Shown in pieces: positions 37,295-45,851 of a DNA stretch of 64,000 nucleotides; within the stretch, counting starts at the first letter, position 1; each line of letters starts with the position of its first letter. Origin of the DNA: Acidovorax defluvii. GTDB taxonomy: Bacteria > Pseudomonadota > Gammaproteobacteria > Burkholderiales > Burkholderiaceae_C. The stretch spans positions 1 to 64,000 of the forward strand of contig QLTU01000018.1 in NCBI GenBank assembly GCA_003268905.1, in the 5' to 3' direction. Made by a program: the position numbers and the translations under genes. The notes under the pieces were generated by a model. That model was not told the origin of the DNA. It did no database searches and was given only the letters and a program-made list of their open reading frames with translations.

Positions 37295-38571
37295 GACGTG
37301 GGTGCCTCGGTGTAGATGTGGTCGCGCGTGAACGGATAAACCGATTGTGCCCCCGTCAACGTGCCAGAGCCCATGTTGCCATCGGGGTGCACTGCCAGCA
37401 TCTGGTGCAGTGCCATCCAGCCGCGCTCAAACCCCAGGGCACTGCCCGCCAGATACAGCCGGTAGGCGCGCAATGCCTTGTCTGCCCGCTCCGGCCCCGT
37501 CTGCGCCAGCAGCACCTGGCGTGCAGGTTCCAGCGCGGCTTCCAGCGCGTCCGACCAGGCCCACAGCGTGCGGGCGTAATGGGGGCGCAGATTTTCGGTG
37601 TCCACCATCTCCAGCCCGGCCTGCGCCATGTCGTGCAACACGGCACTGGCGTGCAGTAACTCGCCGCCCGGAAAGATGTATTGCTCGATGAAATCGCCCA
37701 TGCCGGCGCCCAGTTGCGCGTTGTCCACACCACCGGCGGTGATGCCGTGGTTGAGCAGCAGCCCGCCGGGGTGCAAGAGGTTTCGCACGGTGGCGAAGTA
37801 GGCGCTCATCTTCGCCCGCCCCACATGCTCGAACATGCCCACGGATGCCACCTTGTCGAAAGGCTTTTCGGCCTGGAGTTCACGGTAGTCGCACAGGTGC
37901 GCGCGCACCCGCCCCGCGAGCCCGCGTGCCGCTATGAGTTGCTGCACATGCGCATGCTGGTTGCGCGATACCGTGATGCCCGTCGCATCCACACCATAGT
38001 GCTCCGCAGCCCACAGCAGCAGGGCACCCCAGCCGGCGCCTATGTCCAGAAAACGCTCACCCGGCTGAAGACGCAGCTTGCGGCAGACCAGATCCAGCTT
38101 GGCCTCCTGCGCGCGCGCCAGCGTCATGGTGGGGTCGCGAAAATAGGCACACGAATACACCCTGAGCGGGTCCAGCCAAAGCGCATAAAAATCATCCGAC
38201 AGGTCGTAGTGAAACTGCACCTGGCGCGCATCCTGCGGCACGGAGTGCACCGCCATCGATCGCGCACGCGCCAGCACCTGGCGCCACCAGTGATGGCGCG
38301 AGTCCTGCACCGGGTTGCGCGCCAGCAGCCCGGCGGCAGCGGCCATCAGTGCGCGCATGCTGCCTTCCAGCGCCACCTTGCCCTCGACAATCGCCGCACC
38401 GACCTTGCCAATTTCCCCCGAGGCCAGGGCCACCAGCGCCATGCGGTACCGAAACCGCAAAGTTACGGCCGCGTCACGCGCACCCAGCTGCTGCCCCGCA
38501 GGCAGCTGAACCGCCATGCGGACCGGCAGCGTCTGAAGACGCCCTTCCAGTATGTGCAGCAAGTGCTTCAT
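37255..38571 (-). CDS. cfa: Cyclopropane-fatty-acyl-phospholipid synthase
   Basis: A 438-residue SAM-dependent methyltransferase that adds a methylene bridge to unsaturated acyl chains in membrane phospholipids. The N-terminal lipid-interacting domain leads to HYDLSDDFYALWLDPLRVYS, the SAM-binding FLDIGAGWGALLLWAAEHYG, the ITVSRNQHAHVQQLI segment and the catalytic VGMFEHVGRAKMSAYF, followed by ITAGGVDNAQLGAGMGDFIE and YIFPGGELL. The C-terminus extends past the conserved region with a Ser/Pro-rich tail that overlaps the DUF1840 start. Confidence 0.9.
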   Translation of the reverse strand: MKHLLHILEGRLQTLPVRMAVQLPAGQQLGARDAAVTLRFRYRMALVALASGEIGKVGAAIVEGKVALEGSMRALMAAAAGLLARNPVQDSRHHWWRQVLARARSMAVHSVPQDARQVQFHYDLSDDFYALWLDPLRVYSCAYFRDPTMTLARAQEAKLDLVCRKLRLQPGERFLDIGAGWGALLLWAAEHYGVDATGITVSRNQHAHVQQLIAARGLAGRVRAHLCDYRELQAEKPFDKVASVGMFEHVGRAKMSAYFATVRNLLHPGGLLLNHGITAGGVDNAQLGAGMGDFIEQYIFPGGELLHASAVLHDMAQAGLEMVDTENLRPHYARTLWAWSDALEAALEPARQVLLAQTGPERADKALRAYRLYLAGSALGFERGWMALHQMLAVHPDGNMGSGTLTGAQSVYPFTRDHIYTEAPTSCSTNSSPAPLPI

Positions 38572-38909
38572 GGTTGCGCATTCTTGAAGTTGCCATCCGG
38601 CGCGTCAACACGCCATCAGCGCATCAAGGGAAAGCGCCACTCAGCGGCTCAGCCCCGCCTGTGGCCAGCAGCAGGCCTCTCGCCGCCCTCCCGTTGGAGG
38701 GGCACGGGTCTGAAACCCGTTTTTGGCGCAGCAAAGGTTCGATCTACTTACCTTTGGTTTCTGCGTTCCTGCGTACCCAAGCATTCGCGCCTGCATCCTC
38801 AACGCCCCGGTGAATCCCGGCAACCCTGCAGTGCATCGAAAGTACCGACCGATCGCCACCAGCACGTCAACTTTGCCGGGCAGCGCGCACCGCGCCCACC
38901 CGGCAAACG
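38572..38909. other. Intergenic region with no supported gene
   Basis: About 338 bases between cfa and the EamA gene. Short frames exist on both strands, but none has family features or a good ribosome site. It contains ACGGGTCTGAAACCCGT (near 38703-38719), a hairpin followed by TTTTGG on the plus strand. I suspect repeat DNA typical of the lineage but cannot show it. Confidence 0.4.
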
Positions 38910-39875
38910 TCAGGCAGGGGGCCGCTGCACCTCACAGGCCGGGTGTGGGGCCACACGCCACCATTTCACCCACCAGACCCGCATCGCCGAGCCATACAGA
39001 ATGAATGCCAGCGCAGCTCCCACCAGCGGTAGCGCAGCGAACACCCAGCCCGTCAATCGCTCGCCCCCCATGCCCACACCAACCAACAGAGCCACGGCCG
39101 GATTCACAAACGAATAGCTGCCAGCCAAAGCAGCCGAGGTGTTTTGCAACAGCCATAGGTAGGCATTGAGCGCAACCAGGGTTCCAAAGACCAGCAGATA
39201 CACCCAGGCCACCCACGAGGCGGCACTCACCTGCGCCAGTGCACCCAGGGGCTCCACCCACAAGGCCACGCCCAAACCCATGGCACCTCCCGTGAGCCAT
39301 TGCGCTGCTGAAGCCATGGCGGGCGCCGGCAACAACAATTTGCGCGAGGCGTAGGAGCCGACGCTCCAGCACAGCGGCGCACCAAAGGCCAGCAGCGCAC
39401 CGAGCCAGGTGGCCGAGAAATCTCCCTCCAGCGCCAGCAGCAGGGCACCGGCCACGCCCAGCGCCAGCCCGATCCAGCTCGTGGATGGCACCCGCTCGCC
39501 GCCCCAGCGCGACCACAGCGCCAGCCACATGGGCATGGTGGTGACCACGGTGGCCATCAGGCCCGAACCGATGCCCAGCTTTTGCGCAAAGCCGATCAGG
39601 TTCATGGCCAGAAACACCATCAGCCCGCCAACCAGGGCCGAGTTGCGCCACTGATGCGCCGTTGGCAGCGCATGTCCCTGCATGAGCGCGATCAGCAGCA
39701 TCACGCCACCGGCGCACAGGAAGCGGATCGCGTTCATCAGCAGGGGCGGCATGGTCTGCAGTGCGATGCCAATGGCGAAATACGTGGTGCCCCACACCAC
39801 ATAGACCAGCAGCAAGGCCACCGCAACGGCCCAGGTGCGCTGCACACGGGCTTGCGCATTGAAAATTGCCGGCAT
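38910..39875 (-). CDS. EamA-family (DMT) exporter, YedA-like
   Basis: Ten-helix inner-membrane transporter of 321 residues made of two EamA repeats. The first opens YVVWGTTYFAIGIALQTMPP and FLCAGGVMLLIALMQG; the second contains FGAPLCWSVGSYASRKLLLP and SYSFVNPAVALLVGVGMGGE. Related proteins export amino acids or metabolites. It is divergent from an Lrp-type regulator 70 bases away, a classic arrangement for regulator-controlled amino-acid export. Confidence 0.9.
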   Translation of the reverse strand: MPAIFNAQARVQRTWAVAVALLLVYVVWGTTYFAIGIALQTMPPLLMNAIRFLCAGGVMLLIALMQGHALPTAHQWRNSALVGGLMVFLAMNLIGFAQKLGIGSGLMATVVTTMPMWLALWSRWGGERVPSTSWIGLALGVAGALLLALEGDFSATWLGALLAFGAPLCWSVGSYASRKLLLPAPAMASAAQWLTGGAMGLGVALWVEPLGALAQVSAASWVAWVYLLVFGTLVALNAYLWLLQNTSAALAGSYSFVNPAVALLVGVGMGGERLTGWVFAALPLVGAALAFILYGSAMRVWWVKWWRVAPHPACEVQRPPA

Positions 39876-39945
39876 ATTCTTCCCCTTACCGAATAATTTA
39901 TGGAAATCACAAGGTTTTCGGAATTTTTACCAGAAGTTAGCCGTC
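39876..39945. promoter_or_regulatory. Divergent promoter between EamA exporter and Lrp regulator
   Basis: Seventy AT-rich bases carry both promoters. CCGAATAA (39889-39896) and GTTTTCGG (39914-39921) form an imperfect inverted repeat that could be the Lrp operator; the CCGAA/TTCGG ends are exact. Confidence 0.4.
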
Positions 39946-40434
39946 ATGCAAGCAAATATTCAGACAGATGACATGGACGCCAGAATAATTTCGGCGCTTG
40001 GCGCGGATGGCCGGCGTTCCTATGCCGACGTGGGGACTGAAGTGGGGTTGTCCACCGCTGCCGTGCATGAGCGCGTGAAGAAGCTGCTCGACAAAGGGGT
40101 AATCCGTCGCTTCTCGATCAGCGTGGCCCCGGAGCGGGTGGGGCTGAACTTCACGGCTTTCGTGGCCATCCGCAACGACGGCGGCATCCACTGCCGTGAC
40201 GTGGCACCGCGTCTGCGTGCCATGCCGCAGGTGCAAGAGCTGCACAGTGTGGCGGGCGAATACGACTTTTTGGCCAAAGTGCGCACCACCCATGCGCGCG
40301 CGCTGGAGGATGTGCTGTACGAGATCAAGGCCATTGCGGGCGTGGCACGCACCACCAGCACCGTGGTGCTCAACACCGAGTTTGAAGACCGCCCGCTGGA
40401 CCTGGGCTGGGTGAATGGAGACAAAGGCGGCTGA
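39946..40434 (+). CDS. Lrp/AsnC-family transcriptional regulator
   Basis: The product has 162 residues: an N-terminal helix-turn-helix (DARIISALGADGRRSYADVG, then STAAVHERVKKLLDKGVIRR) and a C-terminal RAM ligand-binding domain (NFTAFVAIRNDGGIHCRDVA, LHSVAGEYDFLAKVRTTHAR). It probably senses an amino acid and controls the divergent EamA exporter. The ATG at 39946 gives a normal N-terminal length; the longer frame from 39835 would overlap the divergent gene. Downstream of it lies DUF1045. Confidence 0.92.
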   Translation: MQANIQTDDMDARIISALGADGRRSYADVGTEVGLSTAAVHERVKKLLDKGVIRRFSISVAPERVGLNFTAFVAIRNDGGIHCRDVAPRLRAMPQVQELHSVAGEYDFLAKVRTTHARALEDVLYEIKAIAGVARTTSTVVLNTEFEDRPLDLGWVNGDKGG

Positions 40435-40486
40435 GCAATGCGACCACTGCCCGCGCCCCGTTTGCACCCCGCACCACAATCCCGCC

Positions 40487-41212
40487 ATGCACCACAGCAC
40501 GCCCTCCGCCGCCCACCGCTACGCGGTGTCTTACGCACCCAACCCTGGCAGCCTGGGCTGGCTGGCCGGAAGCCACTGGATGGGCCGCTGCGCCGCACTG
40601 CTGCAGCCCCTGCAGCAACCAGAGATTGAGGGCGTGAGCCCGCAAGACCTGCTGCAGCTGACCGCTGCGCCACGCATCCATGGCTGGCATGCCGCACTCA
40701 TGGCTCCGTTTGCGCTGGCTGTCGGCACCGACTGGGTCACGCTGCACCACGAAGTTCAAACGGTGGCACACAGCCTGGAACCGGTGGTTTTGCCACCCCT
40801 GCATGTGGAGCGCATCGACGACTTTCTGGCGCTCGTACCGCTCGCCTCCCCCGCTGCCAATGCGCTCATCCACAAGGCTGCCGCACGGTGCATGACCCAG
40901 CTGCAACCGCTGGCAGCGCCGCCGTCCGACGCCGGTTTGGCCCATCAGCAGTCCGCAGACCTGACGCACCGGCAGGCCCAATTGCTGCAGCACCCAAGCC
41001 ACCCGCTCAAGCTGGATGAGTACCGGTTTTACCTGCCCATCACCGGCCCCCTGCAACAGGTGGACGCCCAGACACAGGCCCTGGTGTTCGACGCCGCACA
41101 GGAGTTCTTCTCCGACCTGCCCCCGCTGCGTTTCAACAGCCTGGCGCTGTTCGCCCAGCCGGCACCGGGCACGGATTTCGTGCTGCTGGACCACCTGGAG
41201 ATGGCGCGCTAA
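40487..41212 (+). CDS. DUF1045 protein, degenerate 2H-phosphoesterase-like
   Basis: A 241-residue product resembling DUF1045, known from phosphonate-metabolism gene sets and belonging to the 2H phosphoesterase superfamily. The RYAVSYAPNPGSLGWLAGSH start and first active-site half HGWHAALMAPFALAV fit. The second half, normally FRFHMTLTG, is YRFYLPITGPLQQV, so its His and Thr are lost. Phosphodiesterase activity is therefore doubtful. No phosphonate genes are nearby. It starts 53 bases after the Lrp gene on the same strand. Confidence 0.7.
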   Translation: MHHSTPSAAHRYAVSYAPNPGSLGWLAGSHWMGRCAALLQPLQQPEIEGVSPQDLLQLTAAPRIHGWHAALMAPFALAVGTDWVTLHHEVQTVAHSLEPVVLPPLHVERIDDFLALVPLASPAANALIHKAAARCMTQLQPLAAPPSDAGLAHQQSADLTHRQAQLLQHPSHPLKLDEYRFYLPITGPLQQVDAQTQALVFDAAQEFFSDLPPLRFNSLALFAQPAPGTDFVLLDHLEMAR

Positions 41213-41348
41213 CAGTCGCCCCTGCAAGCCGCCTGATCATGGCTACCATCTTGCCGTCGCTGCACAGGCCCGCGCCCCGCGCGGCGGATCCATTCACGCC
41301 CCGACCTGCCAGCGCCTGAAGCTGCACTCCCCCACCACCGACCCAGCC

Positions 41349-41771
41349 ATGCCCCGCATCACCATCTATCACAACCCCCAATGCGGTACGTCCCGCAACA
41401 CCCTGGCCATGATCCGCAACAGCGGCGCCGAGCCCGAGGTCATCGAATATCTGAAGACCCCACCCGACCGCGCCACGCTGCTAGCACTGATTGCGACCAC
41501 CGGCCAGCCAGTGATCAACGCAGTGCGGACCAAGGAAGCGCTGTTCACAGAACTGCACCTGGGCGCCCCTGGCGTGACCGACACGCAGCTCATTGACGCC
41601 ATGCTGGCCCACCCCGTCCTCATCAACCGTCCCATCGTCGTCACGCCGCTGGGCACGCGGCTGTGTCGCCCGTCCGAGCAGGTGCTGGACATCCTGCCCG
41701 CACCGCAGAAGGGAGCCTTCACCAAGGAGGACGGTGAAGTGGTCATCGATGCCAAAGGCCGACGCGCCTGA
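41349..41771 (+). CDS. arsC: Arsenate reductase, glutaredoxin-dependent type
   Basis: ArsC reduces arsenate to arsenite with glutathione and glutaredoxin. The product has 140 residues. Catalytic Cys12 lies in IYHNPQCGTSRNTLAMIRNS, and two of the arginines that hold arsenate occur in LINRPIVVTPLGTRLCRPSE. Start is the ATG giving MPRITIYHNPQC; longer in-frame sequence upstream belongs to another gene's shadow. The MFS permease begins 60 bases downstream, suggesting reduction and efflux in one transcript. No ArsR regulator or ArsB is visible here. Confidence 0.93.
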   Translation: MPRITIYHNPQCGTSRNTLAMIRNSGAEPEVIEYLKTPPDRATLLALIATTGQPVINAVRTKEALFTELHLGAPGVTDTQLIDAMLAHPVLINRPIVVTPLGTRLCRPSEQVLDILPAPQKGAFTKEDGEVVIDAKGRRA

Positions 41772-41831
41772 CGCACCGCCCGCAGCACACCCTCGCACCC
41801 CCCGTCTGCACACCGTGCCGCACAACCTGTC

Positions 41832-43061
41832 ATGAGGCCATCGTCCCAACGCTGGACCGTGGCACGCCTGGGCTGCGCGCAAACGCTGGCCTGGGCCTCG
41901 ACCTACTACCTGCCCGCCATGCTGGCGGTACCCATGGCGCGCGACCTGGGCGTGGCAACGTCCATGGTGTTTGCCGCGTTCTCGCTGGCGCTCATCGTGT
42001 CGGCCTTGCTGGGGCCGCTGGCGGGCCGGGCGATTGACCGGCACGGCGGCCGCCCGGTGCTGGTCGGCACCAATCTGTGGTTTGCCGCCAGCCTGGCGGG
42101 CATGGGCATGGCTCAGGGCCCCGTGGGGTTGTTCGCGGCCTGGGCGCTGATGGGCGTGGCCATGGGCTCGGGCCTGTACGAAGCGGCCTTTGCCACGCTG
42201 GTGCGTCTGTACGGCCAGGGCGCACGCGGGGCCATCACCGGCATCACCCTGATTGCGGGTTTTGCGAGCACCGTGGGCTGGCCGCTGTCGGCCTGGATGG
42301 AATTGCAATGGGGCTGGCGTGGCGCATGTTTTGGCTGGGCGGCCTTGCACCTGCTGGTGGGCTTGCCACTCAATGGCGGATTGCCCGGCATCGAGAACGC
42401 GGCAACCGGGCAGAATGCACCGGCACCGGCACCGGCACCGGCACCGGCACCGGCACCGGCCTCGGAGAAAGCCACGCAGGCATTGCCGACGCCTGCGGCC
42501 TCCGACGCGCCCCACGCGCTGCGCACTGCGGTGTTGCTGTCGTTTGTCTTTGCCGTGACCTGGTTCACCAGCACGGCCATGGCTGCCCACCTGCCGCGCG
42601 TGCTGCAGGCCAGCGGCACATCACTGCAGGCGGCGGTGGCCATCGCAGCGCTGGTGGGCCCCGCCCAGGTGGTGGCACGCCTGCTGGAGTTTGGCCTGTT
42701 GAGTCGCCTGCACCCGCTGCTGTCGGCCCAGCTGGCCGCCGCTGCTCACCCGGTGGGCGCGGCCATCCTGATGGTGGTGGGCGCCCCGGCAGCGGCGGTG
42801 TTCACCGTGCTGCACGGCGCGGGCAATGGCATCCTGACCATCGCCAAGGGCACGCTGCCGTTGGCGTTTTTCGGCCCGGCGGGCTACGGCGAACGCCAGG
42901 GCCTGATGATGGCACCCGCCCGCGTGGCGCAGGCCTTTGCGCCGCTGCTGTTTGGACTGCTGATCGATGGCGTGGGCGCTGCGGCCTTGTGGGTTACCTC
43001 CCTGCTGGGTGTGGCGGCGCTGGCGGCGTTGTGGATGCTGCGGCCGGTAGTGCGGCAATAG
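41832..43061 (+). CDS. MFS transporter, possible arsenical efflux permease
   Basis: A 12-helix major-facilitator protein of 409 residues. It opens with LGCAQTLAWASTYYLPAMLA and has the loop-2 motif GPLAGRAIDRHGGRPVLVGT. The central cytoplasmic loop carries a run of Ala-Pro dipeptides encoded by a hexanucleotide repeat. Its position just after arsC makes an ArsK-like role (efflux of trivalent arsenicals) plausible, but general MFS similarity alone cannot establish this. It ends before a convergent zinc-ribbon membrane protein gene. Confidence 0.85.
   Translation: MRPSSQRWTVARLGCAQTLAWASTYYLPAMLAVPMARDLGVATSMVFAAFSLALIVSALLGPLAGRAIDRHGGRPVLVGTNLWFAASLAGMGMAQGPVGLFAAWALMGVAMGSGLYEAAFATLVRLYGQGARGAITGITLIAGFASTVGWPLSAWMELQWGWRGACFGWAALHLLVGLPLNGGLPGIENAATGQNAPAPAPAPAPAPAPASEKATQALPTPAASDAPHALRTAVLLSFVFAVTWFTSTAMAAHLPRVLQASGTSLQAAVAIAALVGPAQVVARLLEFGLLSRLHPLLSAQLAAAAHPVGAAILMVVGAPAAAVFTVLHGAGNGILTIAKGTLPLAFFGPAGYGERQGLMMAPARVAQAFAPLLFGLLIDGVGAAALWVTSLLGVAALAALWMLRPVVRQ
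42418..42460 (+). repeat. Hexanucleotide tandem repeat (CACCGG)7 in the MFS gene
   Basis: Seven perfect CACCGG units encode alternating Ala and Pro in the loop between the two halves of the transporter. The unit length is a multiple of three, so copy-number change alters linker length without shifting the frame. Confidence 0.95.
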
Positions 43062-43110
43062 TCGCTGGCACCCCGGGCCTGTCGCACCCTGATCCGCCCG
43101 TCTGCCAAGG

Positions 43111-43470
43111 TCAGCCCAGGAACGCCATTACTGCCGAAACAAGCGCAGCCGCCCAGCCCACACGGCGCGCAGTTTGTGCGGTCTTTCTCTCTGTCGGAAA
43201 CAGCTCGCACCGGCGCCACATCCACACATTGCCCAAACCCGCCACCAGCAAGCCAGCCACCACAATCCCAACGGACGCAAACGCCGCGCCCAGCACCAGG
43301 CCACCGATCGGCGTCATCCAGGTGAACACGCCAATGGCGTTGGCCGTGCTGGCCAGCACATGCGACAGCCCGCCGCAGTCACTGCATTGCGCAGGGCCCT
43401 CTCGCGTGGACCAGCGAAGCGCTGCGTTGCTGACGCCGGGCTGCTGGCAATGGGGGCAAACGTGCTTCAT
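43111..43470 (-). CDS. Small zinc-ribbon membrane protein, unknown function
   Basis: The product (119 residues) begins MKHVCPHCQQPGVS, with a second CSDCGG pair at about residues 31-34, a four-cysteine zinc ribbon. Two hydrophobic helices follow (around IGGLVLGAAFASVGIVVAGL and WAAALVSAVMAFLG). I do not recognise a named family with confidence; DUFs of this shape are common in Burkholderiales. The ATG at 43470 puts the zinc ribbon at the N-terminus; the longer frame from 43539 overlaps tag. It is transcribed with tag, 55 bases downstream. Confidence 0.7.
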   Translation of the reverse strand: MKHVCPHCQQPGVSNAALRWSTREGPAQCSDCGGLSHVLASTANAIGVFTWMTPIGGLVLGAAFASVGIVVAGLLVAGLGNVWMWRRCELFPTERKTAQTARRVGWAAALVSAVMAFLG

Positions 43471-43525
43471 GCGGGCAGGGCCGGTCGGCGGCGCAGCCTG
43501 GCATGTCGGCCGTACAGCACGGTCT

Positions 43526-44185
43526 TCACGGCACCACAAACTTTGCCCGCGCCTTCAAGGCCAGGGTGCGCGCATGGCAACCTTCCAGATGGTCGTTCAC
43601 CAGCCCCATGGCCTGCATGAAGGCATACACCGTGGTGGGCCCCACAAAACTCCAGCCGCGCTTTTTCAGGTCTTTGGCCAGGGCTATGGACGCGGGCGAC
43701 GTGGACAGGGTGCGCGCCACCTCGCGCGTGATGCGACCGGGCCGGTCGGCGGCCGCAGGCTCATGGCGCCACACGTAGTGCGCCAGCGAACCAAACTCGC
43801 GGCGCAGCTCCAGCACGCGCCGCGCATTGTTGATGGTGGACTCGATCTTGCCCCGGTGACGCACGATGGCTGCGTCCTGCACCAGGCGCTCCACGTCGCT
43901 CGCACCCAAGGCCGCGACCTGCTCCGCATCGAAGTGGGAAAACGCCGCACGAAAGCCCTCGCGCTTGTTCAGGATGGTGAGCCAGCTCAGGCCCGACTGA
44001 AAGCCCTCCAGACACAGCTTCTCGAACAGGCGTCGGTCGTCTGCCACGGGGAAACCCCATTCATGGTCGTGGTAGTGGCGATAGCCAGGGGTGGCCTGGC
44101 ACCAGCTGCAGCGCGGGCAACCGGCGTCATCCACACACAGGCCCGTGGGCACATCGGCGGTCGGCTCGGGAACAACGTGGGTCAT
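43526..44185 (-). CDS. tag: DNA-3-methyladenine glycosylase I
   Basis: Tag excises 3-methyladenine from alkylated DNA. The protein has 219 residues, about 30 more than E. coli Tag because of an N-terminal extension. The zinc and active-site landmarks are PRCSWCQATPGYRHYHDHEW, then LCLEGFQSGLSWLTILNKRE and the C-terminal SFVGPTTVYAFMQAMGLVND with HLEGCH. The ATG at 44185 is chosen because the longer frame (to 44329) runs into the promoter region of the divergent aminopeptidase. Confidence 0.93.
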   Translation of the reverse strand: MTHVVPEPTADVPTGLCVDDAGCPRCSWCQATPGYRHYHDHEWGFPVADDRRLFEKLCLEGFQSGLSWLTILNKREGFRAAFSHFDAEQVAALGASDVERLVQDAAIVRHRGKIESTINNARRVLELRREFGSLAHYVWRHEPAAADRPGRITREVARTLSTSPASIALAKDLKKRGWSFVGPTTVYAFMQAMGLVNDHLEGCHARTLALKARAKFVVP

Positions 44186-44307
44186 GGTGCATTCTAGGGA
44201 TGACCTGCACGCGCACAACCCCGTATCCGTTTCGCAGAAACTGGTGGGCAAGCCCTGCCCGGGCCTTGTGTCTACACTGCAGACTCCCCCTTTTTGGCCC
44301 TGCCGAC

Positions 44308-45456
44308 ATGCCCCCTTCGTTTCTGCCACGCCTTGCCCTGCTCTGCCTCATGGTGCTGGCACTGCCGGGATGCGCCAGCCACGGCAGCACGCTCGGGTAC
44401 TACTGGCAATCCGTGCGTGGGCACCTGCAGATCATGCAGGCGGCCGAGCCCATCGACCAGTGGATCACCCGCACCGACACCACCCCCGCACTGCGCGAGC
44501 GCCTGCACCTGGCCCAGCGCGCCCGCGCCTTTGCCGTGGCCGAGCTGGGCCTGCCCGACAACGCCAGCTACCGCCGCTATGCAGACCTCAAGCGCCCCGC
44601 CGCCGTGTGGAACGTAGTGGCCGCGCCGCCCTACGCGCTCACGCTGCACACCTGGTGCTTTCCGGTCACGGGCTGCATTGGCTACCGCGGTTACTTCGCC
44701 GAAGCCGATGCCCGGGCCGAGGCCGCACAACTGGCACAGCAAGGCCTGGAAGTCGAGGTGTATGGCGTGCCCGCCTACTCCACCCTGGGTTACATGAACT
44801 GGGCGGGCGGCGACCCGCTGCTCAGCACGTTCATCGCCTGGCCCGAGGGCGAGTTTGTGCGCCTGCTGTTCCACGAGCTGGCGCACCAGGTGGTCTATGC
44901 ACCGGGCGACACACTGTTCAACGAATCGTTTGCCACGGCGGTAGAGCGGTTGGGCAGCGCGCAGTGGCTGGCGACCCAATCCACACCACAGGCCCGCCAG
45001 GCTTTTGCCGAAAGCAGCGCGCGGCGCAATGCCTTCCGCGCCCTGACGCGCGCCACCCGGGAGAAGCTGGCTGCGATTTATAAGCAAAAACAGGCTCCAG
45101 CCCATGACAGTAAAGCGCTAGCAGCTATGAAAACAGAAGCAATGCAATCCTTTCGAAGCGACTACGCCGCGCTGCGGGCCGGCTGGCTGGAGGCCCCCAG
45201 CGATCGCCCCACCGCCATGAATGCCGCGCAGCTGGCGGGTTATGACCGCTGGGTGGCCCATGCCAACAACGCCAGCTTTGCCGCACAGGCCGCCTACGAC
45301 GAACTGGTGCCCGCGTTCGAAGCCCTTTTCGCGCGTGAGGGCCGCCAGTGGCCCCGGTTTTATGATGCTGTCAGACAACTGGCAAAACAGCCCGAAACGC
45401 AACGCCACCAGAGCCTGCGCGCACCATCACCCCCCAAGGAGTCCCCCGGTGCCTGA
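44308..45456 (+). CDS. Lipoprotein aminopeptidase (HEXXH metallopeptidase)
   Basis: A 382-residue protein with a lipoprotein signal peptide (MVLALPGCASHG). It belongs to the predicted aminopeptidase family often found in Proteobacteria: TLGYYWQSVRGHLQIMQAAE near the start, then the zinc site LLFHELAHQVVYAPGDTLFN (near residue 189) with a downstream NESFATAVE glutamate. A palindromic repeat (copy 8) is read in frame at about residues 257-274, encoding QAPAHDSKALAAMK. It overlaps the next gene by 8 bases. Confidence 0.85.
   Translation: MPPSFLPRLALLCLMVLALPGCASHGSTLGYYWQSVRGHLQIMQAAEPIDQWITRTDTTPALRERLHLAQRARAFAVAELGLPDNASYRRYADLKRPAAVWNVVAAPPYALTLHTWCFPVTGCIGYRGYFAEADARAEAAQLAQQGLEVEVYGVPAYSTLGYMNWAGGDPLLSTFIAWPEGEFVRLLFHELAHQVVYAPGDTLFNESFATAVERLGSAQWLATQSTPQARQAFAESSARRNAFRALTRATREKLAAIYKQKQAPAHDSKALAAMKTEAMQSFRSDYAALRAGWLEAPSDRPTAMNAAQLAGYDRWVAHANNASFAAQAAYDELVPAFEALFAREGRQWPRFYDAVRQLAKQPETQRHQSLRAPSPPKESPGA
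45075..45128 (-). repeat. Palindromic repeat, copy 8, inside the aminopeptidase gene
   Basis: On the minus strand it reads ATAGCTGCTAGCGCTTTACT, then CATGGGCTGGAGCC and a T-rich end; the right palindrome arm is weak. It runs antisense to the gene and encodes QAPAHDSKALAAMK, in the same frame as copy 13 at the start of the EamA gene at 60442-61371. Confidence 0.8.
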
Positions 45457-45850
45457 CATCCACATCCACCGCGAACACCACCTGGGCTTCCAAGAAGCCC
45501 GCAAGGTCGGCGTGTCCTGGGCCGAAAAGGCCGAAAAAAAATTCGACATGGACTGCAGCTATGAAGAAGGCGATACGCAGGACACCCTGTATTTCAGCCG
45601 TGCCGGCGTGAAAGGCACCCTGCTGGTGGATGCCCACCAGTTTGAAATGAGGGCCGCGCTGGGCTTCCTGTTTGGAGCCTTCAAGGAGCGCATCGAAGCA
45701 GAAATCGGCGAGCAGCTCGATGCACTGCTCAACGCCCCCCGCCCCGCTGCGCACATGGCACCGGCAACCCAAAAGAAACCGGCCAAGGCCGTCAAAGACA
45801 GCACCACGGCCCGCCGCGCGCCCGCCAAGGCTGCGGCCCGCAAAGCCTGA
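45449..45850 (+). CDS. Polyhydroxyalkanoic acid system family protein
   Basis: The product has 133 residues and begins MPDIHIHREHHLGFQEARKV from a GTG start preceded by AAGGAGT. VSWAEKAEKKFDMDCSYEEG and the RAALGFLFGAFKERIEAEIG stretch are the conserved core of the PHA granule region family (PF09650-like). A 40-residue Lys/Ala/Pro-rich tail (KKPAKAVKD, ARRAPAKAAARKA) recalls the DNA-binding tails of phasins such as PhaF. Function in the family is inferred from clusters with PHA genes; none are nearby. It overlaps the aminopeptidase stop. Confidence 0.8.
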   Translation: MPDIHIHREHHLGFQEARKVGVSWAEKAEKKFDMDCSYEEGDTQDTLYFSRAGVKGTLLVDAHQFEMRAALGFLFGAFKERIEAEIGEQLDALLNAPRPAAHMAPATQKKPAKAVKDSTTARRAPAKAAARKA

Positions 45851-45851
45851 A

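Noticed and set aside
38572-38909. Short frames in the cfa-EamA gap as small genes
   Set aside because: No ribosome site, no family similarity and no conserved composition; probably repeat DNA.
42418-42460. Hexanucleotide repeat as an on/off phase-variation switch
   Set aside because: The unit is six bases, so slippage cannot shift the frame. Only linker length could vary.
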